64,000 nt of DNA from Micrococcales bacterium (GTDB lineage: Bacteria; Actinomycetota; Actinomycetes; Actinomycetales; Cellulomonadaceae): the NCBI GenBank assembly GCA_009785115.1, contig WQWY01000015.1, positions 1 through 64,000 on the forward strand. The letters are read 5' to 3'. The translations under genes and the position numbers were made by a program. The notes under the pieces were generated by a model. It was given only the letters and a program-made list of their open reading frames with translations. It searched no databases and had not been told where the DNA came from. Of this stretch, positions 9,406 to 20,039 are shown piece after piece. Positions within the stretch are counted from its first letter, which is position 1. Each line of letters starts with the position of its first letter.

Positions 9406-10365
9406 TCAGCCAGCCGTCACCGCGCGCGGGTGCGCCGTCAGGTAGACCTCGCGCAGGTGCTGCACGGTCACCAGCGTGTACAGCTGGGTGGTGCTCACCG
9501 ACGCGTGCCCCAACAGCTCTTGGACCACGCGGACGTCCGCCCCACCGGCGAGCAGGTGCGTGGCGAAGGAGTGCCGCAGCGTGTGCGGGGAGATCCGCTC
9601 AGCCTCCGGCAGACCGGCGCGCTGCGCCGCGCCTCGCAGCACCTGCCAGGCGCTCTGGCGTGACAGCCGACCACCACGGGCGTTGAGGAACAGCGCCGGG
9701 GTGCCTCGGCCCGCCGAGGCGAGAGCGGGGCGCGCCCGCACCAGGTAGGCCTCCAGCGCGGTCACCGCATAGCTGCCGACCGGGACCACCCGCTCCTTGT
9801 CCCCCTTGCCGAGCAGACGCACCGACGCCCGCCCCTCATCAAGGTTCACGTCGTCGACGTCCAGGCCGACCGCCTCGGAGATCCTCGCCCCTGTCGAGTA
9901 CAGCAGCTCGAGCAGCGCCCGGTCTCGCATCGGCGCCGGGCCGCCCCCCGCCCCGGCGACGTCCAGCAGCCTGGCCACCTGGTCGACACCGATGGCCTTC
10001 GGGAGCCGCTTGGGCTGCGCCGGCGGGTGCACCGCGGACGCCGGGTCGTCAGCGGTGACGCCCTCCGCGGCGAGGAACCGGTGCCACCCGCGCACCGCGA
10101 CCACCGCCCGTGCGCTCGAGCCCGCGCTCAGCGGTGCCCCACCGTCCGTGCCCGTGCGGGCCGCGACGACGTAGTCCTCGATGTGACGTTCCGCGACACC
10201 CCCGGGTTCGCTCACCCCACGCGTCAGCAGATAGGCGACATAACGAGCGAGGTCTCGCCGGTACGCGGCCAGGGTGTTGGCCGACAGACCTCGCTCGACC
10301 ACCAGGTGGTCCAGGTAGGTCTGCAACGCCTCCGTCAGCGGGCCGGAGGACGGGGCGGTCGTCAC
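9406..10365 (-). CDS. xerD: Site-specific tyrosine recombinase XerD
   Basis: Resolves chromosome dimers with XerC at dif. An N-terminal SAM-like domain ([19 protein letters not shown]) precedes the catalytic domain with STGARISEA (catalytic Arg), [12 protein letters not shown] (His-x-x-Arg), [14 protein letters not shown] (His and nucleophile Tyr). The GTG at 10365 ([10 protein letters not shown]) gives 319 residues, normal for XerD. The frame stays open 354 bp further upstream, but that extension shows no family similarity. No strong ribosome binding site is seen, so a short-leader or leaderless start is possible. Confidence 0.94.
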   Translation of the reverse strand: MTTAPSSGPLTEALQTYLDHLVVERGLSANTLAAYRRDLARYVAYLLTRGVSEPGGVAERHIEDYVVAARTGTDGGAPLSAGSSARAVVAVRGWHRFLAAEGVTADDPASAVHPPAQPKRLPKAIGVDQVARLLDVAGAGGGPAPMRDRALLELLYSTGARISEAVGLDVDDVNLDEGRASVRLLGKGDKERVVPVGSYAVTALEAYLVRARPALASAGRGTPALFLNARGGRLSRQSAWQVLRGAAQRAGLPEAERISPHTLRHSFATHLLAGGADVRVVQELLGHASVSTTQLYTLVTVQHLREVYLTAHPRAVTAG

Positions 10366-10615
10366 ACGTCGAAGGTTAGAGCGCGCGCCCCCGTTCCTGG
10401 GTGTGGACGAGAAGACACGCCCAAGGGCTCCGTCCTCGGGCCTGAAGCGCGGCTCTACGTCGTGCCGCGCGCGTGGTGCCGTCCGTCCGGCGGACGATGG
10501 ACAGCGGCTCCCCCGATGCACCGTTAGGGTCGCCGCGAAGAACGACTGACAGCCTGGGCGACCGCCCGGTGCGCAGAGGTGGACGCCGATCGACGGCGGG
10601 AAGGTGGTCTGTGGG
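10366..10615. other. Divergent intergenic region between xerD and tkt
   Basis: These 250 bp separate divergent transcription units and must hold both promoters. I see no convincing -35/-10 pair or palindrome. GGGAAGGTGG at 10598-10607 is the ribosome binding site for tkt. Confidence 0.5.
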
Positions 10616-12742
10616 GTGAGGGCGCCGGTCGCCACGCACGTGGGATGGACAGATCTGGACGTGCGGGCGGTGAACACCTGCCGGGTGCTCGCCGCCGACG
10701 CGGTAGAGAAGGTGGGCAACGGTCACCCCGGTACCGCGATCAGCCTCGCCCCGGCCGCGTACCTGCTCTATCAACAGGTGCTGCGTCACGACCCGGCCGA
10801 CCCGGCCTGGCTCGGCCGGGACAGGTTCGTGCTCTCTGCCGGGCACTCGTCGTTGACCCAGTACGTCCAGCTCTTCCTCGGCGGCTTCGGGCTGGAGCTG
10901 GCCGACCTGGAGGCGCTGCGCACCTGGGGCTCCAAGACCCCCGGGCACCCCGAGCACGGGCACACCGCCGGGGTCGAGATCACCACGGGCCCCCTCGGCC
11001 AGGGGCTGGCCTCAGCGGTGGGCATGGCCATGGCGGCCCGGCGCGAGCGAGGCCTGCTCGACCCGGACGCGGCACCAGGCACCTCTCCGTTCGACCATCA
11101 CGTCGTCGTCATCGCCTCCGACGGCGACATCCAGGAGGGCGTCACCGCCGAGGCCAGCTCGCTGGCGGGAACCCTGGAGCTCGGCAACCTGCTGGTGATC
11201 TGGGACGACAACGAGATCTCCATCGAGGGCGACACGCGGATCGCCCTCGGCGGTGAGGACACGGTGGCCCGATACGCCGCGTACGGCTGGCACACCCAGA
11301 CGGTCGACTGGACCGCGGGTGAGGAGTACACCGAGGACGTCGACGCGCTGGCCGCCGCGATCGAGGCTGCCAAGGCCGAGACCGGGCGCCCGTCGTTCAT
11401 CGCGCTGCGCACCCACATCAGCTGGCCCACACCTGGCAAGACGGGCGACCCCGCCGCCCACGGCTCCAAGCTCGGTACCGAGGCGGTGCGGGGCCTGAAG
11501 CAGACGCTCGGCTTCGACCCCGACGCCACGTTCGTCGTGGCCGACGACGTGCTGGCCCACACCCGTGCCCTGCGCGAGCGTGGCACCGCGACGCGTGAGC
11601 GGTGGCAGGAGTCGTTCGACACCTGGGCCGTGGCGAACCCGCAGCGCGCCGCGCTGTTGGACCGGTTGGTCGAGCGCCGTCTGCCTGACGGCTGGGCCGA
11701 CGCGCTGCCCACCTTCGAGGCCGGCCGCTCGGTGGCCACCCGGTCGGCCTCCGGCGCGGTGCTCACCGCACTGGCACCGGTGCTGCCCGAGCTGTGGGGA
11801 GGCTCGGCCGACCTGGCTGGGTCGAACAACACCACCATGGCCGGCGAGACGTCCTTCCTGCCCCCCGAGCGCTCGTCGGTCCAGTTCGCGGGCGAGCTCT
11901 ACGGGCGCACGCTGCACTTCGGCATCCGCGAGCACGCCATGGGGGCGATCCTCTCCGGGATCTGGCTGCACGGCCTGACCCGCCCCTACGGCGGCACCTT
12001 CTTCCAGTTCGCCGACTACATGCGCGGGGCGGTGCGGCTGGCCGCGCTGATGGACGTGGGCGCGGTCTACGTGTGGACCCACGACTCGATCGGGCTGGGC
12101 GAGGACGGGCCGACCCACCAGCCGGTCGAGCACCTGGCCGCCTACCGGGCCATCCCGGGGCTGTCGGTGGTGCGCCCGGCCGACGCCAACGAGACGGTCG
12201 CGGCCTGGGCCGCCGTCCTGGAGCGCACCAGCGGTCCGTGCGCGCTGGTGCTCACCCGTCAGGACGTGCCGACGTTCCCGCGCGGCACCGACGGCTACGC
12301 GGGCACGCGGGACGTCTCTCGCGGCGCCTACACGCTGCTGGGCACCGACGGCGACCCGGACGTGCTGCTGCTGGCCACCGGGTCGGAGGTCGCCATCGCG
12401 GTCGAGGCCCGCGAGCTGCTCGCCGCGACGGGTGTGGCCGCCCGGGTGGTGTCGATGCCGTGCCTCGAGTGGTTCGCCGAGCAGGACCAGGCTTACCGTG
12501 ATGAGGTGCTCCCCCCTCAGGTCACCGCCCGGGTGTCGGTCGAAGCAGGGATCGCGATGCCCTGGCACGCCCTGCTCGGCACGCACGGGCGTGCGGTCAG
12601 CCTCGAGCACTTCGGGGCGTCCGCGGCCTACGAGCGGCTCTACGCGGAGTTCGGGCTCACCGCGCAGGCTGTCGCCGCTGCCGCCCAAGAGTCCATCGCC
12701 GCGGCGCGCGGCGGACACCCAGGGCACGGGTCGCGGCCATGA
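10616..12742 (+). CDS. tkt: Transketolase
   Basis: ThDP-dependent transfer of two-carbon units in the non-oxidative pentose phosphate pathway. The N-terminus has [12 protein letters not shown], and the ThDP motif runs from [13 protein letters not shown] to [14 protein letters not shown] and [16 protein letters not shown] are central, and VSMPCLEWF closes the C-terminal domain. The GTG at 10616 is chosen because GGGAAGGTGG lies 8 bp upstream. A GTG at 10604 would overlap that site. The last 4 bp overlap zwf (ATGA). A transaldolase gene normally follows tkt in actinobacteria and is missing here. Confidence 0.96.
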   Translation: MRAPVATHVGWTDLDVRAVNTCRVLAADAVEKVGNGHPGTAISLAPAAYLLYQQVLRHDPADPAWLGRDRFVLSAGHSSLTQYVQLFLGGFGLELADLEALRTWGSKTPGHPEHGHTAGVEITTGPLGQGLASAVGMAMAARRERGLLDPDAAPGTSPFDHHVVVIASDGDIQEGVTAEASSLAGTLELGNLLVIWDDNEISIEGDTRIALGGEDTVARYAAYGWHTQTVDWTAGEEYTEDVDALAAAIEAAKAETGRPSFIALRTHISWPTPGKTGDPAAHGSKLGTEAVRGLKQTLGFDPDATFVVADDVLAHTRALRERGTATRERWQESFDTWAVANPQRAALLDRLVERRLPDGWADALPTFEAGRSVATRSASGAVLTALAPVLPELWGGSADLAGSNNTTMAGETSFLPPERSSVQFAGELYGRTLHFGIREHAMGAILSGIWLHGLTRPYGGTFFQFADYMRGAVRLAALMDVGAVYVWTHDSIGLGEDGPTHQPVEHLAAYRAIPGLSVVRPADANETVAAWAAVLERTSGPCALVLTRQDVPTFPRGTDGYAGTRDVSRGAYTLLGTDGDPDVLLLATGSEVAIAVEARELLAATGVAARVVSMPCLEWFAEQDQAYRDEVLPPQVTARVSVEAGIAMPWHALLGTHGRAVSLEHFGASAAYERLYAEFGLTAQAVAAAAQESIAAARGGHPGHGSRP

Positions 12743-14280
12743 CCTCGGCGAAGGTCGCGGCCGGGATCAACCCGCTGCGGGACCCCCGTGACCTTCGCCT
12801 GCCACGCGTGGCCGGGCCGTGCGGCCTGGTCATCTTCGGGGTGACCGGAGACCTGGCCCGCAAGAAGCTGATGCCGGCCGTGTACGACCTGACCAACCGA
12901 GGCCTGCTGCCTCCGGGCTTCGCGCTCACCGGGTTCGCCCGGCGCGACTGGGCGACGCAGGACTTCTCGCAGGTGGTGCACGACGCGATCAAGGAGCACG
13001 CCCGCACCCCGTTCCGGGAGGCCACCTGGCGCCAGCTCGCCGAGGGGCTGCGCTTCGTGCCGGGCACCTTCGACGACGACAAGGCGTTCGAGACGCTGCG
13101 GACCACCGTCGAAGATCTCGACGTGCGACGCGGCACCGGGGGCAACCACGCCTTCTACCTGTCGGTGCCGCCGTCCGCGTTCGAGACGGTCTGCACCCAG
13201 CTGGCCCGTTCGGGTCTGTCTCGCCCTCACGAGGGCTGCTGGCGGCGGGTGGTCGTGGAGAAGCCGTTCGGCCACGACCTGGCCTCGGCGCGCGACCTCA
13301 ACCAGATCGTGTCGCAGGCCTTCCATCCGGACGACATCTTCCGGATCGACCACTACCTGGGCAAGGAGACGGTCCAGAACCTGCTGGCGCTGCGCTTCGC
13401 CAACCAGCTGTTCGAGCCGATCTGGAACGCCAACTACGTCGACCACGTCCAGATCACCATGGCCGAGGACATCGGCCTGGGCGGGCGCGCTGGGTATTAC
13501 GACGGGATCGGCGCCGCCCGCGACGTCATCCAGAACCACCTGCTCCAGCTGTTCGCGCTGACCGCGATGGAGGAGCCGGTCTCCTTCGACGCCGCCGACC
13601 TGCGCGCGGAGAAGACCAAGGTGCTCTCGGCCGTGCGGCTGCCCCACGACCTGGCCCGCCACACCGCACGCGGCCAGTACACCGCGGGCTGGCAAGGTGG
13701 GGAGAAGGTCGTCGGGTACCTGGAGGAAGAGGGCTTCAGCGCCACCTCGACCACCGAGACCTACGCCGCGATCCGCCTCGACGTGGACACCCGACGCTGG
13801 GCAGGGGTCCCGTTCTACCTGCGCACCGGCAAGCGCCTGGGCCGGCGGGTCACCGAGATCGCGGTGGTCTTCAAGCGCGCCCCGCACCTGCCGTTCACCT
13901 CCACGTCCACCGAGGAGCTCGGGCAGAACGCCCTGGTGGTGCGCATCCAGCCCGACGAGGGCGTGACGCTGCGCTTCGGTGCCAAGGTGCCCGTCACCGC
14001 CATGGAGGTGCGTGACGTGACCATGGACTTCGGCTACGGCCACGCCTTCACCGAGTCGTCCCCGGAGGCGTACGAGCGTCTGATCCTCGACGTGCTGCTC
14101 GGCGACCCGCCGCTGTTCCCGCACCACGAGGAGGTCGAGCTGTCCTGGACGATCCTCGACCCGGTCATCGACCACTGGGCCGAGCGCGGCAGCCCCGACC
14201 CCTACCGGGCAGGCACCTGGGGCCCCGCGTCGGCCGACGCGATGATGGCTCGTGACGGGCGCGCCTGGAGGCGGCCATGA
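12739..14280 (+). CDS. zwf: Glucose-6-phosphate dehydrogenase
   Basis: First step of the oxidative pentose phosphate pathway. GVTGDLARKK (residues 34-43) is the NADP-binding loop, and RIDHYLGKE near residue 201 holds the catalytic His and the substrate-binding lysine. The 513-residue length is standard. It is translationally coupled to tkt and opcA by 4-bp overlaps. In actinobacteria the enzyme works with OpcA, encoded next. Confidence 0.97.
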   Translation: MTSAKVAAGINPLRDPRDLRLPRVAGPCGLVIFGVTGDLARKKLMPAVYDLTNRGLLPPGFALTGFARRDWATQDFSQVVHDAIKEHARTPFREATWRQLAEGLRFVPGTFDDDKAFETLRTTVEDLDVRRGTGGNHAFYLSVPPSAFETVCTQLARSGLSRPHEGCWRRVVVEKPFGHDLASARDLNQIVSQAFHPDDIFRIDHYLGKETVQNLLALRFANQLFEPIWNANYVDHVQITMAEDIGLGGRAGYYDGIGAARDVIQNHLLQLFALTAMEEPVSFDAADLRAEKTKVLSAVRLPHDLARHTARGQYTAGWQGGEKVVGYLEEEGFSATSTTETYAAIRLDVDTRRWAGVPFYLRTGKRLGRRVTEIAVVFKRAPHLPFTSTSTEELGQNALVVRIQPDEGVTLRFGAKVPVTAMEVRDVTMDFGYGHAFTESSPEAYERLILDVLLGDPPLFPHHEEVELSWTILDPVIDHWAERGSPDPYRAGTWGPASADAMMARDGRAWRRP

Positions 14281-15197
14281 TCATCACCCTGCCCGGGACG
14301 ACGACCCGCGACGTCGACCGCCGCCTGGTCCAGGCACGCGACGAGGGCGGGGCCGTCGCGCTCGGCCGGGTGCTGACGCTCATCATCGACGCCGGCGAGC
14401 ACGACCCGGAAGAGGCCATCGACGCGGCCAACGCCGCGAGCCACGAGCACCCGTGCCGCATCCTCGTCCTCGTCTCTCACGTGCGCAGCGACGAGGCACG
14501 CCTGGACGCCGAGATCAGGGTCGGCGGCGACGCGGGGGCGTCGGAGGTCGTGGTGCTGCGCCCGTCCGGCCCGGTGGAGCAAGAGCTCGACACGCTGTTG
14601 ATGCCGCTGCTGCTGCCCGACGCCCCGATCGTCGCCTGGTGGCCGTTCGACGCGCCCGACGCCCCGTCGACGCACCCTCTGGGGCGCATGGTGCAGCGGC
14701 GGATCACCGACTCCACCCGGTCGCGGGCTCCGTTGCACATGCTGCGACGGCTGGCCGAGACCTACACCGCCGGTGACACCGACCTGGCCTGGACCCGGGC
14801 GACGCTGTGGCGGGGCCTGATCGCCGCCACGCTCGACCAGCCGCCCTACGAACCCGCCACCCACGTCACGGTGTCCGGCGAGGGGACGCACCCGTCGGTA
14901 CACCTCCTGGCCGCCTGGCTCGCCGAGGCGCTGCGCTGCCCGGTCACGGTCGAGCGCCTGGCCGGTGCCCCAGCGATCACCCAGGTCCGTCTGGACCGCG
15001 CGGACGGCCCGATCGTGCTGGACCGCCCCGACGGCAAGACGGCCGTGCTGCGCCAGCCCGGCCAGCCCGAGCACCGGATCGCCCTGCCCCTGCGGACGCT
15101 GCGCGAGTGCCTGGTCGAAGAGCTGCGCCGCCTCGGCCCGGACGAGGTGTACGGCGAGGTCCTCACCCGGGGCCTGCCTCTGCTGGACGCCCCGTGA
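14277..15197 (+). CDS. opcA: Glucose-6-phosphate dehydrogenase assembly protein OpcA
   Basis: A 306-residue actinobacterial protein recognised by its segments VLTLIIDAGEHDPEEAIDAA, PCRILVLV, and LLLPDAPIVAWWPF, and by its fixed place between zwf and pgl. OpcA supports assembly or redox control of glucose-6-phosphate dehydrogenase. It lacks catalytic motifs of its own. The ATG overlaps the zwf stop, and the stop overlaps the pgl GTG. Confidence 0.95.
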   Translation: MIITLPGTTTRDVDRRLVQARDEGGAVALGRVLTLIIDAGEHDPEEAIDAANAASHEHPCRILVLVSHVRSDEARLDAEIRVGGDAGASEVVVLRPSGPVEQELDTLLMPLLLPDAPIVAWWPFDAPDAPSTHPLGRMVQRRITDSTRSRAPLHMLRRLAETYTAGDTDLAWTRATLWRGLIAATLDQPPYEPATHVTVSGEGTHPSVHLLAAWLAEALRCPVTVERLAGAPAITQVRLDRADGPIVLDRPDGKTAVLRQPGQPEHRIALPLRTLRECLVEELRRLGPDEVYGEVLTRGLPLLDAP

Positions 15198-15937
15198 GCC
15201 GGCGCGTCGTCGTCCTGCCGGACGCCGCGGCGGTCGCTCGGGTGACGGCCAGCCGCCTGCTGCTCACGATCATCGACGCCCAGGGCGACCAGTCCTCGGT
15301 GCACGTCGCGCTCACCGGCGGAGGCGTGGGCACGGCCTCTCTGGCCGCCATGGCCGACGACCCGCTGTGCGACCTGGTCGACTGGCGGTCGGTGCACCTG
15401 TGGTGGTCCGACGAGCGCTTCTTGCCCGCCGGAGACCCGGAGCGCAACGAGACCGGCGCCCGCGCCGCCCTGATCGACCGTCTCGGCACCCGCCTGCCCG
15501 CCGCGAACGTCCACCCCGTGCCTGGCCCGTCTCCCGAGGTGCCGGACGCCGAGACCGCTGCCCGTGCCTATGCCGCGGAGCTCGCGGCGCACGCGTCCTC
15601 AGGCGACATGGTGCCTGCGTTCGACGTGCTGCTGCTCGGTGTCGGCCCCGACGGTCACGTCGCCTCGCTGTTCCCGGGCCTGCCTGCCACCGAAGAACAA
15701 GACCGGCCGGTGGTCGCGGTCCACGGCTCCCCCAAACCCCCGCCCGATCGGGTCTCGTTCACCTTCCCCACGCTGCGTGCCGCGACCCAGGTCTGGTTGC
15801 TCGCGGCTGGTGCCGCCAAGGCCACCGCAGTCACCGCGGCGTTCGCGGGTTCGCTGCCCAGGCAGGTTCCTGCTGCTGGTGCTGTCGGGCGACGCCGCAC
15901 CCTGTGGATGATCGACGCCGCGGCGTCATCTGGCTGA
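15194..15937 (+). CDS. pgl: 6-phosphogluconolactonase
   Basis: Hydrolyses 6-phosphogluconolactone made by Zwf. The protein (247 residues) shows VALTGGGVGTASL, the VHLWWSDERFLPAGDPERN signature, and LLLGVGPDGHVASLFPG, which are diagnostic of the NagB/DevB-fold lactonase. The GTG start overlaps the opcA TGA. It is the last gene of the tkt-zwf-opcA-pgl operon and is convergent with rbpA. Confidence 0.96.
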   Translation: MSRRVVVLPDAAAVARVTASRLLLTIIDAQGDQSSVHVALTGGGVGTASLAAMADDPLCDLVDWRSVHLWWSDERFLPAGDPERNETGARAALIDRLGTRLPAANVHPVPGPSPEVPDAETAARAYAAELAAHASSGDMVPAFDVLLLGVGPDGHVASLFPGLPATEEQDRPVVAVHGSPKPPPDRVSFTFPTLRAATQVWLLAAGAAKATAVTAAFAGSLPRQVPAAGAVGRRRTLWMIDAAASSG

Positions 15938-15986
15938 GAGATCATGGTGCCGAGCACAGGTCGTGCCGTGTCTCAGCACAGCACGA

Positions 15987-16002
15987 CGGGCTCGAGCGCC
16001 CG
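15987..16002. terminator. Small hairpin between convergent pgl and rbpA
   Basis: A 5-bp stem CGGGC/GCCCG with a 6-nt loop lies in the 68-bp gap between the two stop codons. It is weak and without a U-tract, but it is the only foldable element there. Confidence 0.3.
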
Positions 16003-16005
16003 GGT

Positions 16006-16353
16006 TCAGCGGCCGCGGCGGGCTCGGAGGGCGGCCAGGGCCTCGTCGAGGAGGACGGCGCCCTCTTCCTCAGAACGGCGCTCCTTCACGTACGCGAGGT
16101 GGGTCTTGTACGGCTCGTTGCGTGACGGAGACGGAGGATTGTCCTTGTCTTGACCTGCCGGGAAGCCACAGCGGGGGCAGTCCCACGTCACCGGGGCCTC
16201 CTCGACAGCCTCCTCCGCGAAGCTCGGCCGGGTCTCGTGGCCGTTGCCGCACCAGTAGGAGATCCAGATGCGGGGTGCCGTCTGACCACGCTCGGACTCA
16301 CCCATCGGGCCGGCGCCGACACGCGAACCCCTGATCGCACTTCCACCAGCCAT
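16006..16353 (-). CDS. rbpA: RNA polymerase-binding protein RbpA
   Basis: A 115-residue actinobacterial transcription factor that binds the beta' subunit and group-1 sigma factors and stabilises the open complex. GSRVGAGPMGESERG at the N-terminus is the basic linker and sigma-interacting region. The core WCGNGHETRPSF and WDCPRCGFPAGQD carry the paired cysteines of the RbpA core domain. KTHLAYVKERRSEEE is the helical C-terminal part. It lies 10 bp after secG. Confidence 0.96.
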   Translation of the reverse strand: MAGGSAIRGSRVGAGPMGESERGQTAPRIWISYWCGNGHETRPSFAEEAVEEAPVTWDCPRCGFPAGQDKDNPPSPSRNEPYKTHLAYVKERRSEEEGAVLLDEALAALRARRGR

Positions 16354-16363
16354 GACCGTTCCC

Positions 16364-16603
16364 TCAGACCTTCTCGATCAGACCCAGGGCGACGATGATG
16401 AGCGTCCACAGAACCGCGGTGCCGATGGTGATGCGGTTCAGGTTGCGCTCCGCCACACCCGAGCTGCCCGCGCTCGAGGTGATCCCACCACCGAACATGT
16501 CTGAGACGCCGCCGCCACGACCCTTGTGCAGCAGGACCAGGAGCACCAGCACCAGGCTGGTCAGCACCAGCAGCACCTGGAGCGCGATCTTCAGTGCATC
16601 CAC
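16364..16603 (-). CDS. secG: Preprotein translocase subunit SecG
   Basis: The 79-residue protein has two transmembrane helices (residues 5-27 and 58-76) linked by the Gly-rich cytoplasmic loop HKGRGGGVSDMFGGG typical of SecG. It is part of SecYEG in the inner membrane. Its place after tpiA is conserved in actinobacteria. Confidence 0.96.
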   Translation of the reverse strand: MDALKIALQVLLVLTSLVLVLLVLLHKGRGGGVSDMFGGGITSSAGSSGVAERNLNRITIGTAVLWTLIIVALGLIEKV

Positions 16604-16680
16604 GTCGGTGTACTTCCTTCAGGAGAGAGGGACCGAGGGTGCTCGGTCAGGGTTCCAGGGTAAGCGACGCCATGGCCTGC

Positions 16681-16719
16681 CCGTGCCGGGACCCGGGCGA
16701 ATCGCCGGTCCCGGCACGG
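16681..16719 (-). terminator. Terminator after tpiA
   Basis: A perfect 13-bp stem (CCGTGCCGGGACC/GGTCCCGGCACGG) with a 13-nt loop lies 23 bp past the tpiA stop. It probably ends the gap-pgk-tpiA transcript. The rest of this 139-bp gap must hold the secG promoter. Confidence 0.7.
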
Positions 16720-16742
16720 TGAGGTCACGACGGCACGTGCGA

Positions 16743-17537
16743 TCAGACCACGTGGTCCCGGTAGCGAGCGATCTTCGAGAACTCCTCGGGGTCCAGGCAG
16801 GCTCCGCCGACCAGCGCCCCGTCCACGTCGGGCTTCGCCATGATCGCCGCGACGTTGGACGACTTGACCGAGCCGCCGTAGAGGATCCGCACGGCGGCGG
16901 CGGTGTCCTGGTCGTACAGCTGCGCGACCCGAGCACGGATCGCCTCGGCCATCTCCTGGGCGTCCTCAGGCGTGGCCGTCTTCCCGGTGCCGATCGCCCA
17001 GACCGGCTCGTAGGCGACCACCAGGCCGGCCACCTGCTCGGCGGACAGGTCGACGAGGGCACCGTCGAGCTGGGCCAGGGTGTGTGCGACCTGCTCCCCT
17101 GCCTCACGGACGGGCAGCTCTTCTCCGACGCACAGGATCGGGACGAGGCCCTCGCCCAGCGCGGACCTCACCTTCGCGTTGACGAGAGGCTCGTCCTCGC
17201 CGTGGTACTGGCGCCGCTCGGAGTGCCCGATCACGGCATAGGTGCACCCCAGCTTGGCGAGGAACCGCGGAGAGATCTCACCGGTGTAGGCACCCGAGGA
17301 GTGCGCGGACACGTCCTGCGCACCGTAGGTGATCGACAGGGCGTCGGCGTCCACGAGGGTCTGCACCGAGCGCAGGTCGGTGAACGGTGGCAGCACCGTC
17401 ACCTCGACCTGGCTGAAGTCGTGCTTCCCGTCACGCAGGGCCCAGGCGAGCTTCTGCACGGTCGCGATCGCCTGGTGGTGGTCCAGGTTCATCTTCCAGT
17501 TGCCCGCCATCAGCGGGGTGCGCGCGCCCACGGTCAC
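16743..17537 (-). CDS. tpiA: Triosephosphate isomerase
   Basis: Interconverts dihydroxyacetone phosphate and glyceraldehyde-3-phosphate. MAGNWKMN carries the N-terminal Lys, VIGHSERR the catalytic His, and [11 protein letters not shown] the catalytic Glu, followed by [10 protein letters not shown]. The GTG at 17537 overlaps the pgk stop (GTGA) and gives 264 residues. The open frame continues upstream inside pgk but without family similarity. Confidence 0.97.
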   Translation of the reverse strand: MTVGARTPLMAGNWKMNLDHHQAIATVQKLAWALRDGKHDFSQVEVTVLPPFTDLRSVQTLVDADALSITYGAQDVSAHSSGAYTGEISPRFLAKLGCTYAVIGHSERRQYHGEDEPLVNAKVRSALGEGLVPILCVGEELPVREAGEQVAHTLAQLDGALVDLSAEQVAGLVVAYEPVWAIGTGKTATPEDAQEMAEAIRARVAQLYDQDTAAAVRILYGGSVKSSNVAAIMAKPDVDGALVGGACLDPEEFSKIARYRDHVV

Positions 17538-18733
17538 GACTCCAGCACAGCGATGCCGGGCAGGGACTTGCCCTCGAGCAGCTCCAGGCTCGCCCCACCA
17601 CCGGTGGAGATGTGCCCGAACCTGGCCTCGTCGAAGCCGAGCCGGCGCACCGCGGCCGCGGAGTCGCCGCCGCCGACGATCGTGAACGCACCGTTGCCAC
17701 CGGCGTCCACCAGGGCCTGCGCCACCGCACGGGTGCCCTGCGAGAACTGCTCGAACTCGAACACCCCCGCCGGGCCGTTCCACACGACGGTCTTCGCGTC
17801 GACGATCTTCGACGCGAACAGCTCGCGGGTCTTCGGGCCGACGTCCAGGCCCATCTGGTCGTCGGGGATCGCGGAGGACTCCACGACGGTCGCCGGTGCG
17901 TCAGCGGCGAAGGCGGGCGCGACCACGGTGTCGACGGGCAGGACGATCTCCACACCCTTCGCCGTGGCCTGCTCCAGGTAGCCCTTGACGGTCTCCACCT
18001 GGTCGGCCTCGAGCAGCGACGTGCCGACAGAGTGCCCCTGGGCGACCAGGAACGTGTAGGCCATGCCGCCGCCGATGATGAGCCTGTCGGCCTTGCCCAG
18101 CAGGTTGGCGATCACGCCGAGCTTGTCAGAGACCTTGGCGCCGCCGAGCACCACCACGTAGGGGCGGGCCGGGTTCTCGATCGCCTTGTTCAGCGACTCG
18201 ACCTCGCCCCGAACCAGCAGCCCGGCCGCGTGCGGCAGCCTCAGGGCCACGTCGTAGACGGACGCCTGCTTGCGGTGCACCACACCGAACCCGTCGGAGA
18301 CGAACGCGTCAGCCAGCGCCGCGAGCTCGTCGGCCAGGGCACCGCGCTCGGCGTCGTCCTTGCTGGTCTCGCGAGCGTCGAAACGCACGTTCTCCAGCAG
18401 CGCGACCTGCCCGTCACCCAGGCCCGCGACGACCTGCTGCGCCGAGGGGCCGACGAGGTCAGCGGCCAGCGCGACCGGCTGGCCGAGCAGCTCGCCGAGC
18501 CGGGTCGCCACCGGGGCGAGGGAGTACTTCGGGTCCGGGGCGCCCTTGGGGCGACCCAGGTGGGCGGTGACGATCACGCGCGCACCCTGCTCGATCAGCA
18601 GCCGCAGGGTGGGCAGGGCGGCCTTGATGCGGCCGTCGTCGGTGATGGTCGTGCCGTCGAGCGGCACGTTGAAGTCGGAACGGACCAGCACGCGCTTGCC
18701 GCGCAGCCCGCCGAGGTCAGCGATGGTCTTCAT
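17534..18733 (-). CDS. pgk: Phosphoglycerate kinase
   Basis: Glycolytic ATP-forming step. The 399 residues include [12 protein letters not shown] at the N-terminus, [19 protein letters not shown], and [11 protein letters not shown] before the nucleotide loop [11 protein letters not shown]. It is translationally coupled to tpiA and preceded by a strong hairpin that separates it from gap. Confidence 0.98.
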   Translation of the reverse strand: MKTIADLGGLRGKRVLVRSDFNVPLDGTTITDDGRIKAALPTLRLLIEQGARVIVTAHLGRPKGAPDPKYSLAPVATRLGELLGQPVALAADLVGPSAQQVVAGLGDGQVALLENVRFDARETSKDDAERGALADELAALADAFVSDGFGVVHRKQASVYDVALRLPHAAGLLVRGEVESLNKAIENPARPYVVVLGGAKVSDKLGVIANLLGKADRLIIGGGMAYTFLVAQGHSVGTSLLEADQVETVKGYLEQATAKGVEIVLPVDTVVAPAFAADAPATVVESSAIPDDQMGLDVGPKTRELFASKIVDAKTVVWNGPAGVFEFEQFSQGTRAVAQALVDAGGNGAFTIVGGGDSAAAVRRLGFDEARFGHISTGGGASLELLEGKSLPGIAVLES

Positions 18734-18772
18734 CTCTCCTCAGAATCTCTTGATGGTCCAGACACACGGACA

Positions 18773-18809
18773 CGCCGAGCGTCCGCGCACAGGACGCGGA
18801 CGCTCGGCG
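18773..18809 (-). terminator. Strong hairpin between gap and pgk
   Basis: A perfect 15-bp stem (CGCCGAGCGTCCGCG and its complement) closes on a 7-nt loop, 23 bp past the gap stop and 39 bp before the pgk start. With no U-tract it may be a partial terminator or a processing and stabilising element that sets gap expression above pgk-tpiA. Confidence 0.65.
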
Positions 18810-18832
18810 ATCACGGCAGGCAGCTCTAGAGG

Positions 18833-19876
<1,044 letters not shown>

Positions 19877-19963
19877 TCAGTGTCACGTCCGCACTCCGAC
19901 GTACGGACCCCGGCTCGCCCGCGCGACCCGCGCACGCGGGCGACGATGGAGCCGGACCCCTCG

Positions 19964-19969
19964 ACTCTA
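19964..19969 (-). promoter_or_regulatory. Possible -10 element for gap
   Basis: TAGAGT, preceded by GATA, stands out as an AT-rich patch in the 201-bp gap between whiA and gap, 127 bp before the gap start. No good -35 is seen at the right distance. Confidence 0.3.
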
Positions 19970-20020
19970 TATCGAAAACCTCTCCCCCGCCATGCCGGTC
20001 AGACACCCGCCGCGCAGGTC

Positions 20021-20039
20021 AGAGGCCCTCAGAGCCTCT
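20021..20039 (-). terminator. Short hairpin at the whiA stop codon
   Basis: A 6-bp stem AGAGGC/GCCTCT with a 7-nt loop sits at the end of whiA. It is weak and may contribute to terminating the uvrC-rapZ-yvcK-whiA transcript. Confidence 0.3.

Noticed and set aside
9409..9663. Plus-strand frames over xerD, tkt and other core genes
   Set aside because: They are antisense shadows caused by high GC third positions and show no domain features.
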